From assembly GCA_035910535.1 (NCBI GenBank), contig JAMHXF010000090.1, positions 248,001 to 312,000 of the forward strand: a stretch of 64,000 nt of DNA, written 5' to 3'. Below, in pieces: positions 17,661 through 26,500 of this stretch (position 1 is the first letter of the stretch; each line of letters opens with the position of its first letter). The notes beneath the pieces are model-generated. The model did no database searches, was not told the origin of the DNA, and saw only the letters and a list, made by a program, of their open reading frames with translations. The position numbers and the translations under genes were made by a program. The stretch comes from Archangium_A sp035910535. GTDB taxonomy: Bacteria > Myxococcota > Myxococcia > Myxococcales > Myxococcaceae.

Positions 17661-19168
17661 GGAGTCACCTGTCGCCGTGCTGCACTCGAAACCGTACGCC
17701 GCCGTCGCAACAACGCCGCCGCCAGCGCAGCCAACACCCCCGGTGCCGACGAGCACCCGGTCTGAAACACCACCGGTCCTCCAGCGCCGCCGTCGACCGC
17801 GCCGGCGTCGACCGGCTGGCTCCCCGCATCGACGCCAGCGTCGGGCGCCCCCGCGTCACCTTCGCCGGCGTCGGGGCCGCCCGCGTCGACCCGCTCGCAC
17901 TCGTTGTTGATGCACACCTCGTCGGGCGCGCAGTTGGCGCGCGTCGGCAGCACGCAGACCACGCCGGCGACGCACGTGCCGGCGCCGCAGCCCGCGCTGC
18001 ACCCTGCGTCGAGCTCGCAGTACTGCGCTTCGCCCACCACGGGGCCCGCGTCATGCGCGAAGACGAACACCGCGCCACGGAGCTGGCCCATGGCGGTCGC
18101 GTAGTGCGGCGCGCCCACCACCAACGTGCCGCGGTCAAACGCGAGTGACGTACCGAAGCGCGTGCCCCGCCTGGCGACGCTCTCGAAGGCCTCGCACGTC
18201 AACCCGAGGCAGCGGTACACGCGGTCGGTTCCGGGTTCTCCAATCCACAACGCGCTCAAGCCGCCGCCCGCGTTGCCCGGCTCGATGGCCAACGCCGCGC
18301 CAAAGCCGCTCGGCGCCTCTTGCGCGGTGGTGATGCCCGCCTCGATGTACGAGGGCGTGCCGTCGACTGTGTAGATGATGACCTGATTCGTCGCGGGCGC
18401 CGACACGATGATCTCCAGGCCCGGGTCCGGCAGCACGTTGCCCACCGCGAGCGCCGCGCCGAACTTTTCGAGCGGCTTCGTCACCGTGCCGCCGTCGTAA
18501 CGATTCGTTTGCTGAACGCCGCCATCGCCGAGGTGCTTGTAGATGTACACGGTGTTCTCTGCGTCGTCGCCGACGAGGAAGCGCTCACCGAAAGGGAAGT
18601 ACGCCATCGACGCGCCGTAGTCGGCCGAAGGGGAGTTCTTGAGCACGGCGAAGGGCTTTGCCGCCGCCATCGACATGTCGACGCGCCACAGCTGAGCGCC
18701 GCCGTCTTGTTTCGTCACGCTCGCGAGAATCGGGTCTCCGGGGTTCCGAATCATCGCGCGCACGGAACCTTCGCCCACGAAGTCGGAGCCGCCGTCGCTG
18801 AGCGCGCGCCACAGCCCGGAGGGGCCGCCGACGAACGCGAGCGCCTGTGCCCGGTCGCAGAGCACCACCGCGCCGGCGCCGTGCGGCGGGTCGTTGACCT
18901 CTCCGATGCGCACGAAGGCGTTGAGCGGCTCCGCGTAGATGGCGGCCATGCCGGGCGCCCCGGCGATGAAGCCGCCACCGAAGCCATCACACGCTGACAA
19001 CGATGCGCCGAGCTGCCCGCTGGTCTCCGGGCCTACGATGGTCCGCACCGGCAACGGCATCACGCGCGTGACGGCGGGCAGCGCTTGCCGCTCCCGTGCA
19101 CTCGGCGCATCACTCGTTGGGTTGCAGGCGCTCAACACCACGAGCGCAACTGCGAAGGGGCACCGCAT
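17645..19168 (-). CDS. FG-GAP-like surface lipoprotein, paralog of the downstream gene
   Basis: MRCPFAVALVVLSAC is a lipoprotein signal. Like its neighbour it opens with a GQLGASLSACDG...FIAGAPG unit and continues with FGAALAVGNV...EIIVSAPATNQVIIY and FGAALAIEPG units, indicating a beta-propeller. A Cys-rich segment (CELDAGCSAGCGAGTC) is followed by an Asp-Ala-Gly linker instead of the Gly array, then GCSSAPG, a hydrophobic helix and RRRR near the C-terminus, a MYXO-CTERM-like signal with an unusual ~17-residue extension after the Arg cluster. The conserved order of parts shows tandem duplication. Second gene of a three-gene operon, 34 nt after the TPR gene. Confidence 0.83.
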   Translation of the reverse strand: MRCPFAVALVVLSACNPTSDAPSARERQALPAVTRVMPLPVRTIVGPETSGQLGASLSACDGFGGGFIAGAPGMAAIYAEPLNAFVRIGEVNDPPHGAGAVVLCDRAQALAFVGGPSGLWRALSDGGSDFVGEGSVRAMIRNPGDPILASVTKQDGGAQLWRVDMSMAAAKPFAVLKNSPSADYGASMAYFPFGERFLVGDDAENTVYIYKHLGDGGVQQTNRYDGGTVTKPLEKFGAALAVGNVLPDPGLEIIVSAPATNQVIIYTVDGTPSYIEAGITTAQEAPSGFGAALAIEPGNAGGGLSALWIGEPGTDRVYRCLGLTCEAFESVARRGTRFGTSLAFDRGTLVVGAPHYATAMGQLRGAVFVFAHDAGPVVGEAQYCELDAGCSAGCGAGTCVAGVVCVLPTRANCAPDEVCINNECERVDAGGPDAGEGDAGAPDAGVDAGSQPVDAGAVDGGAGGPVVFQTGCSSAPGVLAALAAALLRRRRTVSSAARRQVTPCVAG

Positions 19169-19202
19169 TCACGCTCCGTCACTGCCGGCCGGCGGGGTGA
19201 GA

Positions 19203-20909
19203 CTACTTCAACTGCAATTCCCACATGCGGCGCGACTGTACGAGCAGGTCGTTGCAGAGACTCGAGCGCGGGTCGATGGAGATGCAGCGCGTGAACTCGT
19301 TGATGGCCGTCTGGTAGTCGCCCGTCATGATGGCCTGCTCGCCGCGCTTGTAGTGCTGCAGCGCTTCTGAAGTGCCGGCGACCACCACGTCGCGTTTGCG
19401 TTCGACCTTCACCTCGAGGTCACCCTGCGGCACGCCCGGCGCGGTCAGCGCGACGAAAGACAACCGCGAGACCCACGTCACCGACACCGGCACGCCCGGC
19501 ACCAACACCGTCTGCAGCCACGGCCCGCGGGTGTGAAACGGCCCCGGGTCGTGAATGCGATGGCGCGGCTTCGTCGCGCTGACGATGACCGGCGCGCCCG
19601 AGCCCGCCGCCGGCTTCTGCAGCGTCACGAGGTACGTCTCGAGCGGGTCGAGCGAATCGAGAATGTAGCGGCGGCCTTCTTGTTGCGCGGTGACGTCGGT
19701 GAACACGTCGCGGTGTCGCTCTCCCAGCTTGCGCTTCGCTTCAGTGCCCGTCGCCAGCGCGAGGTCGAAAGAGCCGTCGCCCGGCGGGTGGTCGGTCTGC
19801 ACCACGAAGAAGCGCGCTGTCTTTCCGGACAACGCTGTCCACCCGGAGTCGACCTGCGTGAGGCGCAGCCAGGTGCCGGCGTCGTCGAACTCGGCGGCGT
19901 ACAGCGCGGCGTAATCCGGGAGCTTTTCACCACGCTTCGCGAAGCTGGTGCGCGCGCTCCACGACGGCGCAGGCGCGGTGACGGCGAGGCCCGCCCGCGT
20001 GGCGTCGAGGCCGTGTACCGAAGGCCGCAAGATGAAGCTCTTCGGTGCGCCGTGCCCATAGCGCGGGAGCTCGTCGACGGGCGGTTGCGCGGCGGGCTGC
20101 GGCGTTGGCGTCACCGGCTTCGGCGTGGGCGGCCCCGCAGGCGTCACCGGCTGCAGCGGGCGCGCGGGGGCGTCGACCGGTTCGGGCTCGGGCTCGAGCG
20201 GCAACACGACGAGCAAGCCGGTGCCGAGCACGAAGATGGCGACGCTCAGCAGCCCCATGCGCCACCGCTCGGGCTCAGCCTCTTTCACGCGCGGCGGCGC
20301 GGCCGTGGGCGCGGTGGTGCGCTCGGCGACGAAATATTCGACCAACTCGGGCGGCGGCGCCTGCGGTGCGTGCTCGGGAAAGAGCCACGCGAGCAACGCG
20401 ACGCCCAACTCCATGGAGCCCGCGACCTGCCGCTGCTTCACGGCCCAGTGCCCGAGCCGCGCCGCGAGCTCTCGGGGATTCGCGTACTCACCGCGCAGCC
20501 CTGCGGCCAACACCTGCGCCAGCTCGTCTTCGCTCCCTCCACCGAGCGGCTCGAAGAGCGCCGCCAGCGAGCGCGCGTCTTCCTGCGGGCCTGCGCTGCC
20601 TTCAACGCTGAAGGTGCCGTCGAAGTGCGCCGACACGGTGTGCATCGCCAGCGGCGTGTCGGTCTGCACGCTCGCGTGCTCCAGCGCCGCGCACAGCCGC
20701 TGCAGCAGGTGCACGGCGACGAACGTGGGCAGGCGAGGGTGACCGGCGAGGTGCGCGCGCTCCATCAACGCCTGCAGCGTCACCGACGCCGAGCGCCGCA
20801 CCTGCGGCTCACGTTCCCGCTCGCCTCGCGCCGGGCCGCGCTCTGTCGAAGACGTCGCCACGCCCGACGATGATGGCAAAAAGCGCGACTTTTCGGGCTC
20901 GTTTGTCAC
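19203..20909 (-). CDS. Membrane-anchored TPR protein with degenerate kinase C-lobe-like N-terminus
   Basis: No named family recognised. Residues ~45-160 (VHLLQRLCAALEHASV, then SAHFDGTFSVEG) resemble the C-lobe of myxobacterial Ser/Thr kinases where AxxxAHxxxxxHRD and a FDGxxK strand would be, but HRD, DFG and the whole N-lobe are absent. A TM helix follows (MGLLSVAIFVLGTGLLVVL, about residue 230), then a Pro-rich linker, two beta-rich periplasmic segments and a C-terminal TPR pair (ALQHYKRGEQAIMTGDYQTAINEF). The start is uncertain: GTG at 20909 is used; an ATG at 20765 is possible. First gene of the operon with the two FG-GAP lipoproteins, so it may help their placement or sense their state. 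Confidence 0.7.
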   Translation of the reverse strand: MTNEPEKSRFLPSSSGVATSSTERGPARGEREREPQVRRSASVTLQALMERAHLAGHPRLPTFVAVHLLQRLCAALEHASVQTDTPLAMHTVSAHFDGTFSVEGSAGPQEDARSLAALFEPLGGGSEDELAQVLAAGLRGEYANPRELAARLGHWAVKQRQVAGSMELGVALLAWLFPEHAPQAPPPELVEYFVAERTTAPTAAPPRVKEAEPERWRMGLLSVAIFVLGTGLLVVLPLEPEPEPVDAPARPLQPVTPAGPPTPKPVTPTPQPAAQPPVDELPRYGHGAPKSFILRPSVHGLDATRAGLAVTAPAPSWSARTSFAKRGEKLPDYAALYAAEFDDAGTWLRLTQVDSGWTALSGKTARFFVVQTDHPPGDGSFDLALATGTEAKRKLGERHRDVFTDVTAQQEGRRYILDSLDPLETYLVTLQKPAAGSGAPVIVSATKPRHRIHDPGPFHTRGPWLQTVLVPGVPVSVTWVSRLSFVALTAPGVPQGDLEVKVERKRDVVVAGTSEALQHYKRGEQAIMTGDYQTAINEFTRCISIDPRSSLCNDLLVQSRRMWELQLK

Positions 20910-20938
20910 GCCGACGCGGCCTCGAACGTGGTGCGGGC

Positions 20939-22135
20939 ATGACGACGAAAACACACGACGTGCTGGTGGTGGGCGGCGGCCTCGGCGGCCTGTTGGCGGG
21001 CGCGCTGTTGAGCGCCGCGGGTCGCGAGGTGCAGGTGCTCGAAGGCAGCAGCGTCACCGGCGGGCTGGGCCGCAGCACGAAGGTGGGCCCGCTGGCGATG
21101 AACCTCGGCGCGCACGCGCTGTACCTCGACGGCCCGGCTGAAAAGGCGCTGCGCTCGCTGGGGGTGAAGGTGCAGGGCTTCTCGCCGGGAGACGGCTTCT
21201 GGCTTGACGTCGACGGCGCGCTCGCGCCGCTGCCGAACACCATCGTGAGGTTGATGAATACGAATTGGTTGTCGTGGCGCGAGCGCTGGCAGTTGGCGGC
21301 GACGATGCGCGCGGTGCTGGGCGCGGCGCCACAGGGCACGTTGCGCGAGTGGCTCGACACCTTGCCTTCGGAGCGCGTGCGCAAGTTCCTGCAGTCGCTC
21401 TCGCGCGTCTCGACGTACACCAACGCGCCGGAGCAGCTCGCCGCGTCGCGCGCGTGGCCTCAATTGCGCGTGCTGGCCAGCCCGTTCTCGCGCGGCGTGC
21501 GCTACCTCGACGGAGGCTGGGAGTCGCTCGTCACGCAGCTCCGTGAGCGGGTGCCGGTGCGCCTCGAGGCGCGCGTGAAGTCGGTGGGCGCCGAGGGCGA
21601 AGTTCAGCTCGAGAGCGGCGAGGTGCTGCGCGCGAATGACGTGGTGCTGGCGGTGCCGCTGCAGACGGCGGCGCGGCTGGTGGACGACGCGGCGTTGAAG
21701 GCGCGGGCACAGAAGGCGACGCCGGTGCTGGCCGCGTGTCTCGACCTGGTGCTGCGTGACTTGCCGAAGCCTGAACGGCGGCTCGTGCTCGGGCTGGACC
21801 ACGCGTTCTACTTTTCAGTGCACACGAAGGCGGGCGCGCCGGTGAAGGTCCACGTCATGGAGTACCTGCCGCCCGGAGGCGCATCGTCGAAGGAGCGCCT
21901 CGAGGCCTTCGTCGACCGCGTGCAGCCCGGCTGGCGAGAGCGCTGTGAGGGCTCGCGGTTTTTTCCTCACCTGCACGTGATGGAAGACCTGCCGCGCGAC
22001 GAGGTGGTGACGCTGCGCGCGCCGCTGCACCTGGTGACGGGCGTGGCGTCGTCACACTTTCTCTTCGACGCGGTGGCCGACGCAGCGCTGCGTGTCGCGA
22101 AGAACAGCGCTACGAAGCGGCTGGCCGCGCAATGA
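20939..22135 (+). CDS. FAD-dependent amine oxidase/phytoene desaturase-like oxidoreductase
   Basis: Flavoprotein with an N-terminal Rossmann fold: VLVVGGGLGGLLAG at residues 8-21, then the acidic end of beta-2 in VLEGSSVTGGLGRS, as in protoporphyrinogen oxidase and carotenoid desaturase relatives. The mid part (ANDVVLAVPLQTAARLV) is typical of this superfamily; the C-terminal FAD motif is weakly conserved (LVTGVASSHFLFDAVADAAL). ATG at 20939 is chosen over the track's longer form because the added 23 residues are basic and overlap the divergent gene. Its stop overlaps the start of the ECF sigma factor by 4 nt. ECF41-type sigma genes are known to sit next to oxidoreductases, so this is a plausible regulatory partner/target. 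Substrate unknown. Confidence 0.82.
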   Translation: MTTKTHDVLVVGGGLGGLLAGALLSAAGREVQVLEGSSVTGGLGRSTKVGPLAMNLGAHALYLDGPAEKALRSLGVKVQGFSPGDGFWLDVDGALAPLPNTIVRLMNTNWLSWRERWQLAATMRAVLGAAPQGTLREWLDTLPSERVRKFLQSLSRVSTYTNAPEQLAASRAWPQLRVLASPFSRGVRYLDGGWESLVTQLRERVPVRLEARVKSVGAEGEVQLESGEVLRANDVVLAVPLQTAARLVDDAALKARAQKATPVLAACLDLVLRDLPKPERRLVLGLDHAFYFSVHTKAGAPVKVHVMEYLPPGGASSKERLEAFVDRVQPGWRERCEGSRFFPHLHVMEDLPRDEVVTLRAPLHLVTGVASSHFLFDAVADAALRVAKNSATKRLAAQ

Positions 22136-23046
22136 CCGACCCGCTCGCCACCGCGCATCGCGCCCACGCCCGTGCGTTGTGGGCGCTGTGTTACCGGATG
22201 ACGGGCATCGCCGCCGACGCCGACGAGCTGGTGCAGGAGACGTTCGTGCGCGCGCTCGAGGCGAAGCCCACGGAGTCGGCCGCGCAGCCGCTGCGCCCGT
22301 GGCTGTTCAGCATCGCGGCTCGGCTGTGTGTCGACCGCCTGCGCCGCCGCCGCGCGCAGGGCTACGTGGGCCCGTGGTTGCCGTCGCCGGTGCTCGACGA
22401 CGCGCTGGGCTTCGAGGCTCCGGCGTCAGCGCGCTACGAGGTGCTGGAGAGCGCAGGCGTCGCGTTTCTGCTCGCGTTGGAGGCGTTGTCGCCCGAGCAG
22501 CGCGCGGTGTTGGTGCTGCGCGACGTTTTCGATTTGTCGGCCAGCGAAGTGGCGACGCACCTCGAGCTGAGCGACGCGAACGTGCGGCAGCTCCACCACC
22601 GCGCGCGGCAGGCGCTCGAGCGCTACGACGCAAGTCGGGTTCGGCTTGACGCGGCCGCACAGACGAAGAGCCGCGAGGTGCTGGAGCGCTTCTTCACCGC
22701 GCTGACCACCGGCGACGTCGAGGGCGCGCGTGCGTGTCTCTCGCGTGACGTGGTGCTGCTCAACGACGGCGCGGGCGAATACCTCGCGGCGCGCGTGCCA
22801 ATTCATGGCGCCGACAAGATTCTGCTCTTCCTCGGCCGCCTGATGGAGCTGCGTGGCATGCCTCGCGCTGTCGCGGTGCGCGCCGTCAACGGGCAGACCG
22901 CCGTCGACGCGGTGTTTGAAACCGCGAAGCACGCAGAGCCGCCGCGCGGCGTGACTGGCGTGGTGCTCGACGCCGACGGGCGAATCGCCGTCGTCTATTC
23001 GGTGCTCGCGACGGCGAAGCTCACGCACCTTCCGCTGCCTGAGTGA
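22132..23046 (+). CDS. ECF sigma factor with SnoaL-like C-terminal extension (ECF41-type)
   Basis: RNA polymerase sigma factor. Region 2 is visible (ALCYRMTGIAADADELVQETFVRAL, then PWLFSIAARLCVDRLRRRR) and region 4 (ALSPEQRAVLVLRDVFDLSASEVATHLELSDANVRQ). The linker holds WLPSPV, close to the WLPEPL motif of ECF41, and the ~100-residue C-terminal part (RFFTALTTGDVEGARACLSRDVVLLNDG) is a SnoaL-like domain that controls activity in that family, replacing an anti-sigma factor; none is encoded nearby. The family's DGGGK box is degenerate here (NDGAGE). Overlaps the oxidoreductase gene by 4 nt. Confidence 0.9.
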   Translation: MTDPLATAHRAHARALWALCYRMTGIAADADELVQETFVRALEAKPTESAAQPLRPWLFSIAARLCVDRLRRRRAQGYVGPWLPSPVLDDALGFEAPASARYEVLESAGVAFLLALEALSPEQRAVLVLRDVFDLSASEVATHLELSDANVRQLHHRARQALERYDASRVRLDAAAQTKSREVLERFFTALTTGDVEGARACLSRDVVLLNDGAGEYLAARVPIHGADKILLFLGRLMELRGMPRAVAVRAVNGQTAVDAVFETAKHAEPPRGVTGVVLDADGRIAVVYSVLATAKLTHLPLPE

Positions 23047-23053
23047 ACTGCCG

Positions 23054-23059
23054 TAGGGT
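23054..23059 (+). promoter_or_regulatory. -10-like TAGGGT, 7 nt before the start codon
   Basis: TAGGGT, then GGGCGGC, then ATG at 23067. Matches the leaderless arrangement seen at six other genes here and supports the internal ATG over the upstream GTG. Confidence 0.5.
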
Positions 23060-23066
23060 GGGCGGC

Positions 23067-25193
23067 ATGAGACGGCTCCTGGGCGTGGCGTTGTTGTTGG
23101 CGGGCTGCACTTCGAACGACGTGCAGCTCTATGCCGTCGACTTCGGTGTCGTCGCGGTAGGTGAGGTGCACGAAGCGCCGCTGCGCGTGCGCAACGATTC
23201 ACGGGGCCCCGAGAAGTTGATCCGCGTCGAGCAACGCGACGGCGCGCGCGGCTTCACCGTGGTGCCGCGCTTTCAACCCATCGAAGCGGGCGCCGAGACG
23301 ACGTGGTCCGTGCAGTTCGACGCGGTGAATGAAGGCCCGGCCACCGCGCGCTTCGCCGCCATCTTCGAGCACGGCGAGAGCGAAGTTCAGCTCAGCGCGC
23401 GCGGCGCTCCGCGTTGCGACGTCGCGCCGGTCATCGACTTCGAGGGCACCAACACACGCACGTTCGAGTTGAGCAACCCGACTTCACAGCCAGCGCGCGT
23501 CGAAGTTGGCGGCGTCAGCGCGCCGTTCTCCATCGACGTGCACGGCAGCGTCTTGCTCGCCGCGAACGAGACTCGAAGCGTCACGCTGCGCTTCGCCGAG
23601 CCTTCGGGTGACGGCGTCGCTGCGCAAGCGTGGTCTGTGCAGACGCGAGCTGATTGTGCGCCGACGACGGTGCAGCTCCACGCCGAGCGCCGCGCCCGGC
23701 CGCTGCAGGTTTCGCCCGGGCGACTCTTCTTCGCTGATTCGCTCACCGACCTGCTGCTGACTGTTTCGAACACCTCGAGCCGCGCGCTGCAGCTCACGGA
23801 GCTCTCGATTGTCGGCGCCGGGTATTCGCTCGATGACGCGAGCCCGCGCGAGGTGCCGGCGAAGGGCTCCGTCACGTTGTCGGTGCGGCGCAGTGACTTC
23901 ACGACGCGCGCGCTCGCAGGCGAGCTGGTGCTGCGGACCGACGCAGCGGTGCAACCCGAGCTGCGCGTGCCGCTGCTGGCGAAGCACGGCGCTGAATGTG
24001 TGACGGCCTCGACGCAGGCGGTGACCTTCTCTGGGGTGGAAGAACGCTGTCACGCCGCGAGCACGCGGCTGGTGCTCACCAATGAGTGCCCGCACGCCGT
24101 TGGCTTCGCGACGCCCTCGGTCGCCGCGCCGTTCGTCATCGTCGCTGCGGCGTCGCGAGGCGTGATTGCGGCCGGCGCGACGTTGCCCCTCGACGTCAGC
24201 TTCGCGCCGACCGAGGCGGGTCAGTTCGTCGCGCCGCTGCGTGTCGACATCGACGTGCTCGACGGCACGCAGAAGCTTCAGGTGCCGCTCTTCGGCGACG
24301 CGCGCGCGATGACGATGCGTCAAGACGTTCAGCGCACGCCTTCGTTCCACACGAAGCTCGATGTGCTCTTCGTCATCGACGACTCGGCGCGCATGGCTCC
24401 GCACGCCGACTCGATGCGCACGAACCTGGGCTCGTTTGCCCGGTTTCTCCCGACGCAGTTTTCTCCGGTGCGGGTGGCGGTGATGACGACCTCGACGGCT
24501 GCTGGCTCGGTGGGGCGTCTGCGTCGCCTGTCGTCGGGCGGCGCGTGGCTCGACAACCCGTCGTCGACCGAGCTCCAGGCGTTGACGGCGTGGCGTGGCA
24601 CACAGACGGGCCGGTCTTCGTGCCTCGAGGCGCTCGACGTCGCGTTCCACTCGGCGTTGCGCACAGACCCCACGGAGCTGGGTGGCTTTCTTCGCCCCGA
24701 CGCCGCGCTGCAGCTCATCTGCATCACCAATGGCACCGACGAAGTCGAGACGCCGCCGATGCTGACGATTTCACGGTTGCTGCAGTCGGTGCCGAAGCCG
24801 ATGAGCTTCGCCGTCATCGCGCGCTTCGATGACGAGCTGAGCTGCGCGGGTGAAATGGAGAGCGGCGCGTTGGAGTCGTTCGCCATGCAGGTCAACGGCG
24901 TTCGCGAGGACCTCTGCACTTTGAACTGGGCTGTCGCGTTCGAGCGCATCGGGAAGACCTCGTTCGGCTCTCGAACGAGCTACTTCTTGTCGGCGACGCC
25001 TGCGCTGAATCGAGCGCCGCTGCGCGTGTGGTTCGACGACGTGGAGATTCCGTCGCGAGACCCCGACCCGCACCTCGGCGCACTCTTCTGGACCTACGAG
25101 TCGAGCAGCAACTCAGTGCACTTCGAGCCCATCTACGCCCCGGTCGGAGGGACGCTGCTGCGCTTCGAGTACGCACCTTCGTGCGCGCCGTAG
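23067..25193 (+). CDS. Lipoprotein with ASH/HYDIN-like beta domains and a C-terminal vWA-like domain
   Basis: MRRLLGVALLLAGC is a lipoprotein signal. Residues ~20-420 contain four or five Ig-like domains of the ASH/choice-of-anchor-D type (YAVDFGVVAVGEVHEAPLRVRN, LVLTNECPHAVGF, PLDVSFAPTEAGQF), each ~100 residues. Residues ~430-600 look like a von Willebrand A fold: LDVLFVIDDSARMAPHADSM would be the MIDAS strand, but the motif is DDSAR rather than DxSxS. A small beta domain ends in a Cys (APSCAP). It is a clear paralog of the gene at 41.1 kb with the same domain order and ending. Role inferred: extracellular adhesion or protein-protein contact. Confidence 0.82.
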   Translation: MRRLLGVALLLAGCTSNDVQLYAVDFGVVAVGEVHEAPLRVRNDSRGPEKLIRVEQRDGARGFTVVPRFQPIEAGAETTWSVQFDAVNEGPATARFAAIFEHGESEVQLSARGAPRCDVAPVIDFEGTNTRTFELSNPTSQPARVEVGGVSAPFSIDVHGSVLLAANETRSVTLRFAEPSGDGVAAQAWSVQTRADCAPTTVQLHAERRARPLQVSPGRLFFADSLTDLLLTVSNTSSRALQLTELSIVGAGYSLDDASPREVPAKGSVTLSVRRSDFTTRALAGELVLRTDAAVQPELRVPLLAKHGAECVTASTQAVTFSGVEERCHAASTRLVLTNECPHAVGFATPSVAAPFVIVAAASRGVIAAGATLPLDVSFAPTEAGQFVAPLRVDIDVLDGTQKLQVPLFGDARAMTMRQDVQRTPSFHTKLDVLFVIDDSARMAPHADSMRTNLGSFARFLPTQFSPVRVAVMTTSTAAGSVGRLRRLSSGGAWLDNPSSTELQALTAWRGTQTGRSSCLEALDVAFHSALRTDPTELGGFLRPDAALQLICITNGTDEVETPPMLTISRLLQSVPKPMSFAVIARFDDELSCAGEMESGALESFAMQVNGVREDLCTLNWAVAFERIGKTSFGSRTSYFLSATPALNRAPLRVWFDDVEIPSRDPDPHLGALFWTYESSSNSVHFEPIYAPVGGTLLRFEYAPSCAP

Positions 25194-25297
25194 GTCAGCG
25201 CGCATGCGACGGGCGCGCCGTCACGTTGTCGCGCTGCGCCCGTTCGTTGGCCGCGGGTGATTGATCAGCCGCCGCTTCATGAGCGGAGTCCCCGCTT

Positions 25298-26380
25298 TCA
25301 GAGTTCGCAGCCGCTCGAGAAGCCCGATGCGTCGAACTGCCCCGAGAGCGAGCCGGTCAACTTGCCGTCGCGCGTGGTCTCGAACACGGCCTTCACCTCG
25401 AGGGCGTGCGTACCGCTGCGCTTGGGGCTGCAGTACTCGAGCACGTAGAAGCGGTTGGCGAGGCCCGACACGCGCGCGGCGATTTCAGTGAACGCCGCGC
25501 CGAGTTGATCAGCCTTCTCGACCGTCCAGTAACCGTCTTTCCCGAACGCGCGCAGCGCCGACTCGTCGACCTCGCCGCCGAGGCCGATGGTGAAGACGTG
25601 CGCCGAGGTGTTTCGCACCGCGCGTTCTGCGTCGCCGGGCGTGACGCGCGAGGCTTGATCCGTACCGTCGGTGAAGATGACGAGCGCGCTGTCGCGCCAC
25701 GCCACGTCGCTCGCCGCGACCTCTGCCGAGAGCGCCGACACCGCGCCCACCACCGCGCCGTTCAAGTTCGTCGAGTCGTCGACGCAGCGCCACCCCGCAC
25801 ACGTCTTGCGGTCAGCGAAGCCGGCGCACTCTGCAGACACGCGACACTCGGTCACCGACAACGAGTCGAGGCCCGCTTGCAGCGCCGCGCGGCTCGACGT
25901 GTACGGCACCAGCAACTGCGGCTGCTCGCGACCGTCGAACGTCATGATGGCGACGCGGTGACCGTCACCACCGTCGGCGAGCGCGGTGTCGAAGTAGCGG
26001 GCGGCCGCCGTCTGCAGCGCGGGGAAGTCTCCGGAGCGCAGCATGGAGCCCGAGAGGTCGAGCAACACCACCGAGTACAGGCGGAAGCGCTCACCCTTCG
26101 GCGCCACGCGCTGCTGTGACTCGAAGGCGCTGACCTTCTTGCCGTCTTCGTAGATTTCGAACTGCGCGCCGGTGAGCCCCGCGACCGGCTCGCCGCCGCA
26201 GGTGTCGACCTTGAAGAGCCACGAGACGCGCGACGGGAGCCCCACCGAGAGCCCCGAGCTGCCGGCCGGCTCGCTGAGCGACAGACAGCGGCTGCTCTTC
26301 GAACCCAGCTCGTCGACCGCCGCAGGGCCGCACGCGGCGAGCGACAGGGAAATACAGACGCTGATCAGGCTGTGGCGCAT
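25298..26380 (-). CDS. von Willebrand factor A domain lipoprotein
   Basis: MRHSLISVCISLSLAAC carries a lipobox. A short beta domain is followed at residue ~100 by a canonical vWA domain: VVLLDLSGSM is a full MIDAS DxSxS, with a matching threonine region and VIFTDGTDQAS. An insertion of ~25 residues with four cysteines (CRVSAECAGFADRKTCAGWRC) lies between the strands. The tail ends in a Cys pair region. Unlike the neighbouring ASH/vWA protein, its metal site looks intact, so calcium/magnesium-dependent ligand binding is likely. It is transcribed divergently from the efflux operon, with TACCTT 7 nt upstream of its ATG. Confidence 0.87.
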   Translation of the reverse strand: MRHSLISVCISLSLAACGPAAVDELGSKSSRCLSLSEPAGSSGLSVGLPSRVSWLFKVDTCGGEPVAGLTGAQFEIYEDGKKVSAFESQQRVAPKGERFRLYSVVLLDLSGSMLRSGDFPALQTAAARYFDTALADGGDGHRVAIMTFDGREQPQLLVPYTSSRAALQAGLDSLSVTECRVSAECAGFADRKTCAGWRCVDDSTNLNGAVVGAVSALSAEVAASDVAWRDSALVIFTDGTDQASRVTPGDAERAVRNTSAHVFTIGLGGEVDESALRAFGKDGYWTVEKADQLGAAFTEIAARVSGLANRFYVLEYCSPKRSGTHALEVKAVFETTRDGKLTGSLSGQFDASGFSSGCEL

Positions 26381-26387
26381 GTGGGCC

Positions 26388-26393
26388 AAGGTA
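26388..26393 (-). promoter_or_regulatory. -10-like TACCTT, 7 nt before the start codon
   Basis: Read on the minus strand: TACCTT, GGCCCAC, then ATG at 26380. Same spacing as the other leaderless candidates. Confidence 0.5.
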
Positions 26394-26434
26394 GACGCCT
26401 CACGCGTGACGGCAATTTTTCGGGCGCAGAAGGA

Positions 26435-26472
26435 TTTCTGACTCGCGGTTCAGAAACAGGTGGCGGTTTCTG
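26435..26472. promoter_or_regulatory. Overlapping inverted repeats, candidate TetR operator
   Basis: Three half-sites alternate in orientation: TTTCTGA (26435-26441), TCAGAAAC (26450-26457), GTTTCTGA (26466-26473), each pair separated by 8 nt. They lie 28 nt before the TetR gene and between it and the divergent vWA gene, where an autoregulatory operator is expected. Confidence 0.6.
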
Positions 26473-26500
26473 ACCGATGGGTTACTGACAGCCGTCATTC

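Noticed and set aside
19533..20873. 446-codon plus-strand ORF opposite the TPR gene
   Set aside because: Arg-rich shadow; the minus-strand frame has TM, Pro linker and TPR motifs.
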